From: Myotis daubentonii
Lineage: Eukaryota > Chordata > Mammalia > Chiroptera > Vespertilionidae
Assembly (NCBI RefSeq): GCF_963259705.1
Contig: NC_081851.1
Coordinates: 15,164,145-15,228,144 of the forward strand
Reading direction: 5' to 3'
Length of the DNA: 64,000 nucleotides
Position 1 is the stretch's first letter; each line of letters starts with the position of its first letter. A program made the translations under genes and the position numbers. Under the pieces are notes generated by a model. That model saw only the letters and a list, made by a program, of their open reading frames with translations, did no database searches and had not been told where the DNA came from. Below are positions 1-9,858 of the stretch, one piece after another.

Positions 1-182
1 AGGCAGGCAGGGAACGTTGGAGTCCTCCGTCACTGAAGCAAGCAAGCCTCATGTTAGCTTCCAGCTGCCTGGCTGCCTGCCGCCATCTTGGCTGGCAGTT
101 AATTTGCATATCACCCTGATTAGCCAATGGGAAGTGTAGCGGTCGTACACTAATTACCATGTTTCTCTTTTATTAGGTAGGA
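1..182 (-). mobile_element. HeliBat-type Helitron, 5' end, truncated by window edge
   Basis: Read on the minus strand the element starts TC at 182-181, followed by an AATAAAAG-containing start and a segment shared with the complete minus-strand Helitron at 50931-52111 (both contain GGCAGTTAATTTGCATAT and GATTAGCCAATG on the + strand). The rest lies left of the window. TC start with insertion next to T is the rolling-circle hallmark. Confidence 0.75.
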
Positions 183-474
183 TTGATGTAAAATGTAACT
201 GTTTAAAGTAGTAATAGTGAAAACTTACTAGGTGCTTATACTAGTAGCCTATGGATATGTGAAATGAATGACAGCAATGTAATAAGGAACTGGATGGAAG
301 AATTGGGAATTCCCTGCTATAAGGAACCTGCACTACTCTTGAAGCGATGTAGAGTTTTTAGAAAGTGAATTTAGATTAGTTGTTAATATATATGATAAAC
401 TCTAGGATAACCACAAAATTAATTTTTGAAAGAACTGTAATTAATATGCTAACAGAGGAGATAAAATAGAATCA

Positions 475-942
475 TCCTATATAATAAAAGGGTAATAGGC
501 AAATTGACCCTAACAGGAGACGACTGGGAATGACTGGTCACTATGACACACACTGACCACCAGGGGGCAGATGCTCAATGCAGGAGCTGTCCCTTGGTGG
601 TCAGTGTGCACCCACAGAGGGAGCTCTGCTCAGCCACAAGCCAGGGTGATGCCTGCCAGCACAGCGGTGGTGAAGGGAGCCTCTCCCGCCTACTCAGCAG
701 CACTAAGGATGTCCGACTGAAGCTTAGGCCTGCTCCCTGCTGGCAAGTGGACATCCCCTGAGGGCTCCCGGGCTGCCAGAGGGATGTCTGACCACCAGCT
801 TAGGCCCAATTTCCCAGGGAGCAGGCATAAACCAACAGGTGGACATCCTCCAAGGGGTTCCAGACTGCAAGAGGGCATAGGCTGGGCTGAGGGGACCCCC
901 CCGCTCGCCGAGTACACAAATTTTTGTGCACCGGGACTCTAG
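475..942 (+). mobile_element. HeliBat-type non-autonomous Helitron
   Basis: It starts TCCTATATAATAAAAG after an A, contains the conserved block CTGACCACCAGGGGGCAGA seen in other copies here, and ends GTGCACCGG then CTCTAG at 942. It has no terminal inverted repeats or target duplication, as expected of Helitrons. It codes for no replicase-helicase; the short reading frames inside are incidental. Confidence 0.85.
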
Positions 943-1901
943 TCCTATATAATAAAAGGCCAGCCACCGTAAGCATAAGGACTGGAACACCAGAGATCAC
1001 AACCACCATAGCCTTCACCCGGCTGGCTCCGCCCCCAAGCAAGCGGTTAGGGGTGATCAGGCAGGCAGGCAGCGTGGTTAAGGGTGATCAGGTAGGCAGA
1101 CCAGCAGACAGGGGCAATCAGGTAGGCAGATGGTTCCTCACAGAGCTGGCCCTGCCCTCCATCAAGCAGTTAGGGGTGATCAGGCAGGCATGCAAGTGGT
1201 TAGGGGTGATCAAGTAGGCAGATGGCCCCTTGCAGGGATGGCCCCATCCCCCAGCAAAGAAAGAGGGAGGCTCAGGCCACCGGCAGCAACTCTGTGGCAG
1301 GTGGGCAGCCAGCCAGCAATTGCCCCGCAGAGGGGGGCCTAGGCCAGCCAAGACATTGCACCCCACACCTGTCCCCAGCAGAGGGTGGCCACCGGAGGGG
1401 GGGGGGCAGTGCTGCACAGGTGGCAAGCAGTGGCAGCAGTGGGGATGGGGCCAGCTGCCTGCAGTCGGAGTTAGGAAAACCCCAATAGGCCCTGATCTCA
1501 GGCCAGGCCTATGGACTCTACCCAAGGGTTTAGAGCAGTGGTTCTCAAACTGTGGGTCCTGACCCCTTTGGGGGCCGAATGACCCTTTCACAGGGGTCGC
1601 CTAAGACCACAGGACTACACATATATTTTTGTGATTAATCACTCTGCTTTAATTATGTTCAATTTGTAACAATGAAAATACATCCTGCATATCAGATATT
1701 TACATTACGATTCATAACAGTAGCAAAATTACAGTTATGAAGGAGCAACGAAAATAATTTTATGGTTGGGGATCACCCCAACATGAGGAACTGTATTAAA
1801 GGGTCACGGCGTTAGGAAGGTTGAGAACCACTGGTTTAGAGGGTGCAGGCCAGGCTGAATGACCCCCCAAATTAACGAATTTTTGTGCACTGGGCCTCTA
1901 A
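943..1901 (+). mobile_element. second Helitron, head-to-tail with the first, interrupted by a SPIN-like hAT
   Basis: A new TCCTATATAATAAAAG start begins on the base after the CTAG end of the previous copy, and the element ends GTGCACTGGGCCTCTAA (CTAG decayed to CTAA) at 1901. The 5' half (about 1045-1225) holds repeats of GGTGATCAGGCAGGCAG-like units, a common internal feature of these elements. The hAT at 1536-1833 inserted later. Confidence 0.8.
1536..1833 (+). mobile_element. SPIN-like non-autonomous hAT transposon
   Basis: A 298-bp element with terminal inverted repeats CAGTGGTTCTCAAAC and GGTTGAGAACCACTG. It is flanked by a perfect 8-bp duplication, GTTTAGAG, at 1528-1535 and 1834-1841, the hAT signature. 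Termini and interior (GGGTCGCCTAAGACCA, GGAACTGTATTAAAGGGTC) match what I know of SPIN (Space Invaders). No transposase is encoded. Confidence 0.85.
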
Positions 1902-2683
1902 TATTAAAACTATATATATGAATTGTCTTGGGAGGTTTACTGTATTGTATCTTTTAGAAAATTGTGTTAACAAAGACATTCCACTAAAGAAATCATACTA
2001 TAAGGGACAGTAGAAAGGTAGGTGTTGATGTAGATGTTGCTATATCAATTTCATCATATCTATTGACTGTGAAATTATAGAAAGCTCAACCTAGACCATG
2101 CATTTCCCTCATTTTACAGGGAAGAAACTATGGGACTAATATGTGAAATGACTTGTCTATATTTAATTATACTGAGGAAATGGATCTACTACCTATATCC
2201 TCTGATCTCCCTATTTGCCACATATAATCATTGGGCAATATTTGATTCTATTCCATTCTATTTTTGTTAGCTTGTTAACAAAGATTAGACATAGGTACCA
2301 TGACCTTCGTGGCGGGGTTCAGAATCTGAAGGAGGGGCTGACGCACAAATGAAAATGTTACACAAGAAATATGAATTTAGAAGGCATTGGGGGCCAGGTG
2401 GAGCCTCTTAATTGAGAGACACACCTACTTCTGGCCTAGTTCGCTTTTTATTTACTTGAATACACATTTGTCCTTTAGCAATGCCTACAGGCATATCAAA
2501 GGTAAAGTTTGGTAAATAGTAAAAGGATTATCAGGTTAGGGAATTGCCTTGAGCCAACACTATCTCAACAAGAAAAATCATGCTTAGCAGCAGCCCTGCT
2601 AATGCCCAAGGTCCATCGGCCTTCCATGTTCCTTGGTGCACTCTCATGACAGTATCAGCAAGCAGTGGCTTCCTGCACATAGG

Positions 2684-2723
<40 letters not shown>

Positions 2724-5700
2724 TGTTTGCAGGGGCATGATGGACAATCAAATTGTTTTGTGTGTTTTTTTTGTCAAATACTTATTTTCTTTAATTTTTA
2801 TTTACATTATATTTTTATTTTATTGTTAAATACACACTTTTTTAAAATGTGCTATTTACATAAATCTCATATTAACTACTAATTTTTTCAAAAACAATGA
2901 ATAAAATTTTCCAATGTTTTAAAGAATGTTATTCATGAGTAATGACCTCTTTCTATCTTCTCTAAATAAACACTTTGGAAAATAACATTTGAAGAGACAT
3001 TTAAGCCTTTGGATTTTTTTCTTGGTGAAGCTATTTTGTGATATGTGTAATGTAGTTCTTGTGATTTCTGATGCATTAAACTTTAAAAAAAGAAATGATT
3101 TTCTTGCTATTACCCCCAGAGTAAGAAGGGAAAGTAGACAGCAAGAAGAATACATTAGAGCCCATGAGTGTCTCCCCATCACTATGTAAATGCCTAACAA
3201 TGTAAGCACCTATGGCTAAAAATACATTCAAACAAATCAATAAAAAATTCTTCAGGTCCTCAGTAAATATCACTACTTTCTCTGGTCCTGGCCTGAGGCA
3301 AAAAAAAAATGAATAGCTGAGTGTAGATTGTGAAGATAGGTCACAAGGAAGTAGAAATATTTGTCAGCTAAAGATAATCATGAATACATGATTCAAATAA
3401 GAGTGTAAACTGAATGGAAGCTAAAAACCCATACTATATTTTTTATTACATTTGGAAACCTGTGACTATTAGATCTCACTAAAATATAAATTATTTTAAA
3501 ACTAAATATAAGATCAAGAAAAAGTAGCTACTGAATGTTACCTATTCAAATGCATTTCATTGCAATAGATTATAAAATTATGAATATAGATGATGATTAG
3601 GATTTTGTTTTCTTAATGAAGCTTTGAAAGTTTTAAAGCTGCTATTACACACTTTTTGAGCTTTCAGTACTGCCCTAGGTAAGCACTCAGAGGTTTTATA
3701 ATTGCCTTCATGTCTAGATATGTCTTAAACATAAAATCTATACAAGAACCTACTATGCTAGTGATGATACTAAGGTTTATTTTGAATAATCTTAGTCAAC
3801 TGAAAAGTGACTACATTTACATAAAACAATGAATACCAAAATAAGGACCAATGGCAAAAATCAAGTCTATGGAATAGACCAGAGTCCTACCGAGGTTCAG
3901 AAGGAAGAACAGCTAACCCTGGGTTTATAATATAACTCTATCCTGTATAGGTACAGTAGAGAATGGTGTGAGGCAGGAGCCCCTTTTGGGTTACATAGGT
4001 GTTATAAGTGGTTTTCTTCAGAGAGAGGTCAATTGTGTCTACTGACGTCGTATTACAGAATGGAGTTATCATCCCTGCATATCTTCAGGGATGGTAGTAA
4101 CAAGAGGCTCTTATGTGGAAATAGGCTCAACTGAAACTAACTACTTCCTGTCAAGCAGTTCCCGAAGGTGGAATAAAAGAATTCAAAGGAAACTGCATTC
4201 AAGAGGTATGATCAATGGAGACAAGAAATTGCATTTGAACGGGGGAAAAACACCTGAAAGGGACTTGATGCCCACTGTCAACTTCATGAGATGACTCCGG
4301 TGGTTTCAGTTAAATTTATCTAATTAGATTAGTTCTTAATTTAAATTAAACTCTCTAGAAAGTTCAATATTTGAGTTTGAAATGTATTTAAGTTCACAAT
4401 TTACTAATACATTTAAAACACTGGGATTCACACTTGAAAAGCCATGAAATGTCATATAGCAGCCATAACATATTTCATCAGAGATCAAAGTGAGCAAATC
4501 TTACAGACTATAGAGACCTGAAAGTTAGTTTTCCAAATGTGGTTAAAAAAAAAAAAAGTGTTGTGTTTTAGCTTCATTCAGTTTATATTTATTATAACTT
4601 TAAAAATTAAAGTTTATTTAAACTAAAAAGCAAAAACAAAAAAGCAGTTTGCCCATACGTTTCTCCCAACCTGCCCAGGAATCAGAGGGTCACACAGAGT
4701 TCATCCCAGCCTTCCATCATGGTGATGCCAGGAAGGAGACACATGTCCCAGAGCCCACCACTGTCATGACCTCCAGTCTCACCCATGCTGACAGCACCTT
4801 CTCTCTTCTGTCTCTGCCCCTGCAACCCTGCTCTGGACTTGGCCCCACCCAAACATGACTCTTCTCTCCCTCTTCCATCAGGAACCTATTGTATGTAGAT
4901 TAGGGACCATCAGGGCTGAGAAATGAGGGTGAATGACAAATTCAGTCCTTCAGACCATCCTCTCAGCAAGGACCAGAGAGGGCCCGGGGAGGGCAGCACT
5001 GTCCCATGGCACAAGACAGGCGAGGCCCCGACTGGACATGGTGTCAATTCTAGGGGAAGGCAGGAGGAGAAAGAGGGAAAGTTAAATGTCCTGGAGTCAA
5101 AGGATTTGTACAAGAGGAACAAGGTTCCCTCTGGGCTCTTTCATTGCCATCTAATGACCCTAGCTGGGCCAAAGTATCTAAATTGATTATAACACTTCAT
5201 CTGTAAAATGGGCCGACATTGCTACTGATGTCTCTTCCCAATGAAGTTGTGCATCTGAGAGGGAGGTTGTGCAGGTCATACCCGGGACTTGTGAGGATCA
5301 CAACCTGCTTTATGGCGTGAAGGGACAGAAACAGGCAGAGAGGTAATGAAAAGCTGTTCCAGGTGGGAGAGACGCAGAAACATAAAATGTGTGATTCATG
5401 CTGGAGGTGAGGCTGAGTGAGAATACAATATTATTTTCCTAGAGATATGACTCCTTTAATTTTGCTGGAGTTATTTGCTTTGTACAGTAAACCAGAGACT
5501 ATTTTTATCAACCTAGGGGAGGAAATGAGGGCCCAATCCCTGGGTTGCTGACTGGGAAGTGATTTATTTGAAACAAAGTTTGACCCTTTGCTGATAACAG
5601 AGTCTGAAGGGGGCCCTGGGCCCTGCTCTTGTCTGAGCTCAGCACCTCAGTCCTCAGTGACATGGGGACAGCTGAGGGCACCTGGGCTCCACTAAACCAG

Positions 5701-6664
5701 GCCCAGCCACACAAAAGAAACCAACACCAGGCCGGGCGGGAAGGACATCCTCTCCAGCTTTCCTGGGCCACCAGACCTCCGGCCTGGGGTCACAGAGTCC
5801 TAGGTAGCACCACCTGAACTGCCAGCGAGCACATGGACACTTTGTGCCTGACGTCCGCCCAGGCCTGTCATACACTTCCCATTCAGGGTCACATGATGCA
5901 GGACTCATCAAACAGACCCATCTACAGAACAGTTGTATTTGGATTTTCTCAACACAGCTCACACAACTCATCTCTTTGCAGATTTGCTGTTTGATTTGCT
6001 GGAGTTTCCTGACCAAGAAACAGCCCTTCCCTGTGGACAGCATGTCTGCCTCTTCTATTTCCAAAGCATCTGCTTTCTTAATTCCAGGGGGGCCATCCAG
6101 ACACCTGACATCAGCCTCTCCCTGAATCTCAAAGGCAGCCAGGAGGGGAGCTGCCATCCAGGAGGGGTAGCTGGGCAGCAGGCCCAGTAAGTGGGGGGCT
6201 TTGGGAGGGGTTGACCCACACTACCTGACCCCCTCTCCCTGCAGGCTTGAAGCCAGGAGCAAAGAGCATGGGGCTGCCCCACATTCAATGGTCACAATTT
6301 CTGGTCCCCATGTAAGTAATGAACCAGAGCTGAAGGATTAGGATCATCAGAGCATGCACAGCCCTGAGATGGCGTCCCCTGGCACCACCGGAAGTAGTAC
6401 CAGGTGGGTGAACATGAGATGAGGTGTCAGGACCACTGCCAGTCAACTGGCCACCAGAGGCCTGAGGGCAGGCTAGTGGGGAAAGGTGGACAGGAGGCAC
6501 ATCCAAGTGTGAACCGGGTCTGCTGTCAGGATCCTCTCCCCCTCTGAGGCAGCTCACAGAGCAACTACTGCATTTCTGAACCAAAAATTAACACACAGAT
6601 TTTGGCAAAAATATTTTTTTGTCATTTGTGAATTTATATATTTGGGATGTCCTAAAGAGGTTTT
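1902..6664. other. AT-rich intergenic DNA, no gene seen
   Basis: No reading frame here resembles a protein I recognise and none joins to others through plausible splice sites. It holds a (TG)n run at 2687-2722, short A-rich tracts (for example 4546-4557), and a probable MIR remnant near 5180-5270 (CATCTGTAAAATGG). Antisense frames around 5508-6157 reach 167 codons but show no domain. Confidence 0.6.
2687..2722. repeat. (TG)n microsatellite
   Basis: An uninterrupted TG dinucleotide run of about 36 bases. Confidence 0.95.
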
Positions 6665-6678
6665 AAAAATCATATGTA

Positions 6679-6837
6679 GCCCTAGCTGGTTTGGCTCAGT
6701 GGATAGAGCGTCAGCCTGTGGACCAAAAGGTCCCAGGTTCGATTCTGGCCAAGAGCGCATGCCTGGGTTGCAGGCTCCATCCCCAGCAGGGCGTGTGCAA
6801 AAGGCAGCCAATCAATATGATTCTCTTTCATCATTGA

Positions 6838-6887
<50 letters not shown>

Positions 6888-6928
6888 CCCTTCCTCTTTG
6901 AAATTAATAAAAATATTTCTTAAAAAAT
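6679..6928 (+). mobile_element. Ves-type SINE, full length
   Basis: The tRNA-derived head has a Pol III A box (TGGCTCAGTGGATAGAGCG) and a B box (GGTTCGATTC), followed by the family body (GGCAGCCAATCAAT), a long CT run at 6840-6886 and an A-rich tail. A perfect 14-bp target duplication, AAAAATCATATGTA, flanks it at 6665-6678 and 6929-6942, so both ends are exact. Confidence 0.93.
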
Positions 6929-6942
6929 AAAAATCATATGTA

Positions 6943-7265
6943 TTTATATGTGAATCAATCAGGTTTATTACAAAAATAACGTTTTATAAAATCTGAAAAG
7001 AGCCCTTCACTCCCGAACTCATTGAACACATGTGTGCCCCTCCATGTTCCTCCATGGACCTGGGTCTTTGGGGGGAGGGCCTTCACAGTTTACCTTTCAG
7101 GAGCTGAAAGGGGCTGGGAGACAGACAGGAGAACAAGAACCACATTTTATTTCAGAAGATACCCAAAGCCATGGAGAACACAGGCTTGGTGATATGAAGA
7201 GGGGGTGACAGGGACTACATGGGCTCCTATTCCTGCCGTAACAAATAACTCAAACGGAGTGGCCC
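6943..7265. other. non-coding DNA between SINE and provirus
   Basis: No gene or recognisable repeat is seen. The bases just before the LTR (GCCC) do not match those after the 3' LTR (GGTT). Confidence 0.6.
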
Positions 7266-7637
7266 TGTACTGGGCTGCATATCGGGGCGTGCTGTACTGT
7301 CTGTTTCTGGAACAGACAGATAGGAAGGTACTGACATCAGGTCATTCCTTGAGTTATGGTCTCATGGTCCCTCCTCAATATACTGTGCTCTCTGTTCCCA
7401 GAAAACTTAGATAGGAAGGTGATAATGCTATACTGTGTCGGGAACAAATTGTGTAAACAAGGCTTTGTAACTTTGTAGTTTTTGCAAATAAATAGGCTGT
7501 AACGCTTGCAGTCAATGCTGCAGTTCAGCCTTTGCTTTGGTGGAGTGCTGGGACTGCAGACAGCTGGCCAGCTTAATAAAGGTTCCTAAATTTAAATTCT
7601 GAGTCGATGGTCTATCTCGCTGAGCCAACCCATAACA
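7266..7637 (+). repeat. 5' LTR of gammaretrovirus-like provirus
   Basis: A 372-bp LTR starting TG and ending CA (ATAACA), matched over its whole length by the 3' LTR. By eye about 23 substitutions and no clear indels separate the two, roughly 6%. The polyadenylation signal AATAAA lies at 7575-7580, with a second AATAAA-like site in CAAATAAATAGG near 7488. The short length fits class I ERVs. Confidence 0.93.
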
Positions 7638-7638
7638 T

Positions 7639-7656
7639 TTGGAGGCCCCAGCGAGA
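7639..7656 (+). promoter_or_regulatory. primer binding site, best fit tRNA-Thr
   Basis: It begins with TGG two bases after the LTR end and reads TGGAGGCCCCAGCGAGAT. The first ten bases match the complement of tRNA-Thr 3' ends (…GGGGCCTCCA) and the rest is imperfect. It does not match the tRNA-Pro site of murine leukaemia-type viruses. The primer assignment is inference. Confidence 0.6.
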
Positions 7657-7670
7657 TACCCAGCAGGCAT

Positions 7671-7755
7671 GAGAGGGACCCCGTGTTTAGGGCAGGAGGC
7701 TCTCCCCCGGCAGGGAGGAGAGGGACCCCCTATTCAAGGCAGGAGGATCTCCCCC
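7671..7755 (+). repeat. 47-bp-spaced direct duplication in the proviral leader
   Basis: Two copies of a GAGAGGGACCCC … GGCAGGAGG … TCTCCCCC segment start at 7671 and 7718. This short tandem duplication lies upstream of the presumed splice donor. Confidence 0.7.
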
Positions 7756-7869
7756 ACTTGTCGCTGGGCACTCAGCGAGATACCCCACACCTGTGGAGAA
7801 CGACTACCAAGGAGGCCTCCACTCCACCCAAAACTTTCAATTCGGAAACCGAGCCACCTGGACTCTCGA

Positions 7870-7880
7870 GAGAGGTAAGG
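7870..7880 (+). promoter_or_regulatory. candidate major splice donor of the provirus
   Basis: GAGAG followed by GTAAGG is a near-consensus donor (GT at 7875-7876) in the leader between the primer binding site and gag. This is where gammaretroviruses splice the env message. Inferred from position and motif only. Confidence 0.5.
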
Positions 7881-8211
7881 ACCAGTCTTTAAACAGGAAT
7901 TGGGACGTCCCACGGAAGGACCTATATGGAGGGCTGGACGCAGCGGTACTCCTGGTCCTGACCCGCTGCCACGACAGTGGCAGGGGTCCCTGGTTAGTGC
8001 GGCTGTAGGCTGCACTGGGTTTGTCTGTCTGGTATTTGTTTGTCTTGGTATTTATTGTCAAAAAGTTGCTTGCCTCTGTGTGCACCCTGCTACAATGTTT
8101 TTTGAAAAATTTTCAGGACTTCAAGGAGCGAGCTGCAGGTTCTGGGCAACCTTAGGTTGCATTTGGCTGATTTATTTTGTCTTTGTTCTTTGTTGTCTTT
8201 GTCTTTGTCAA

Positions 8212-9858
8212 ATGGGATAGGGTCAGTCATCTTCGTCGACCCCCTATCAATCAGGCCCTCTCCTAGTGAGTGGTAGGGGAGCTTGATCACCACCCGGGAA
8301 GCCATAGAGCTCCCTTAGACAATTAGTCAGGAATTGGTTGGATTGTTTAAACTCTGAATAAACATTTGGTAGAAGTCAAAAACTCGGACTGTCTGGTGTA
8401 TGAATGTAAGTATGAGAGTCTGTGTGAAGTGAAAGAAACTGAAGTTCTGGGGTAGATTTAAAAGTTATAATGTTAATGCTTTTTGATTTACAGTGATTCT
8501 GTGAACGGGAGTGGCCCACTTTCCAGGAGGGGTGGCCGGATGCAGGGTCTTTTGATCTGACCACTGCCTACTGGGTCCATTATGTCATATACAGCCGCCC
8601 AGGGCATCCTAATCAAATTCCTTATATTCAGGTTTGGGTTGACATATTGTCCAAGAAACCCCGGTGGATGACAGCATGCCTCTCGAGGGCAAAATTGGGA
8701 CAGAGACAGACAGTCCTCTTGGCTTCGGCCCAGAAGGACAAAACTCCCCCTGTTCTCCAGGGTCCAAGTGAGGAGGCACTCCCCAGGGTCAGGCCTCCCC
8801 CGTATGCTCCCCCACCCGCCGGCCCGAGGGTGGCTAAAGACCCTGGCCCAGAACCTCTGCCACCTCCACAGCCGGTTTCTTTTCCTCCAAAAACACCAGT
8901 CCAGGACCTGGCTTTGTTCTCCCCTCCTCACACTAGGCAAGGGATAGTGTATGGAGAGAGAGAAGGAGAGGGGGAGAACCTGCAGGACCCAGCGGCATCT
9001 GCCAGTCCTGCAGTTCCTATGCTGCCACTATGGCAGGCAGGCCCTTTAGATTTGGGTCCAGATAGGCAACCTTTCATGGTCTATGTCCCCTTTTCTACCA
9101 GTGACCTGTACAATCAGAAGAACCAGAATCCTTGATTCTCCCAGAACCCACTCTTTTAGAGTCTGTGTTTTTTACCCATCAACCTACCTGGGATAATTGC
9201 CTACAGTTGATGCAAACTCTTTTCACTTCAGAGGAGAGAGAGTCAAGGCAGAAGGGAGGAGATTTGTACTGGGTCCGGATGGGCAGCCTACCTCTGACCA
9301 AGACAGATTAGAGGCTGTTTCCCTCCAGGCAACCTAACTGGAATCCCAATAGTGAAAGGGGAAAGGAGGCTCTCTATCAGTATCACCAGACTCTATTGGG
9401 GGCATCCAAGCTGTTGCTCAGAGACCCACAAACCTCTCTAAGGTGACAGAGACAGTCCTGACCCTAAAGCCCCGGAAAGTCAAAGGGCTGTCATTGTAGC
9501 ATTTGTTTCCCAGTCCGCCCCAGATATTAGAAAAAAATTGCAGAAGTTAGAAGGTTTTGAGGGGAAATCAATCTCTGAGTTGGTTGAGGTGGCCCAGAAG
9601 GTTTTTAACAATCGGGAGGACCCGATGGCAGGTTTAAACATCCGGATGGCCAAGGTCCTCCTGGCCCTAAATGAGGAAAAAGGCCCAAGCGGCCAGAGTG
9701 ACAATAAAAATAAAGGAAAGCCTCATGGGAGAAAAGGAATCCAACCCAGGTTTGGAAAAAATCAGTGTGCACTTTGCAAAAAGGAAGGACACTGGAAAAG
9801 GGAGTGCCCTGAACGTGCGGGGGAACCGACTCCCGTGCTGGTGGAGGAGGTGGATTAG
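8212..9858 (+). pseudogene. gag remnant (matrix, PPPY late domain, partial capsid, nucleocapsid)
   Basis: Gag encodes the structural proteins of the particle. The likely start is ATG-GGA at 8212, in frame with everything below but followed by a stop at 8218. Further stops come before 8497, and the frame is open from 8497 to 9132. That stretch carries matrix C-terminal sequence, a proline-rich segment with the late-domain motif RPPPYAPPP and the start of capsid. After the stop at 9133 the capsid shifts frame (about 9150-9310) and is too short, so a few hundred bases including much of the central capsid seem deleted. The frame is open again from about 9500. It contains one zinc knuckle, CALCKKEGHWKREC (C-x2-C-x4-H-x4-C), and ends at the TAG at 9856-9858. 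The single knuckle and in-frame pol mark it as gammaretroviral. Confidence 0.85.
9856..9858 (+). promoter_or_regulatory. gag-pol junction stop codon (readthrough type)
   Basis: A TAG separates the nucleocapsid end from protease in the same frame, with the frame open from 9859 to 11175. Gammaretroviruses make Gag-Pol by suppressing a UAG at this place. The arrangement is seen directly; whether a downstream pseudoknot survives was not assessed. Confidence 0.7.

Noticed and set aside
5654..6157. 167-codon antisense frame
   Set aside because: No recognisable domain and overlapped by open frames on the other strand.
6679..6760. tRNA gene
   Set aside because: The A and B boxes belong to a Ves SINE with its own tail and target duplication.
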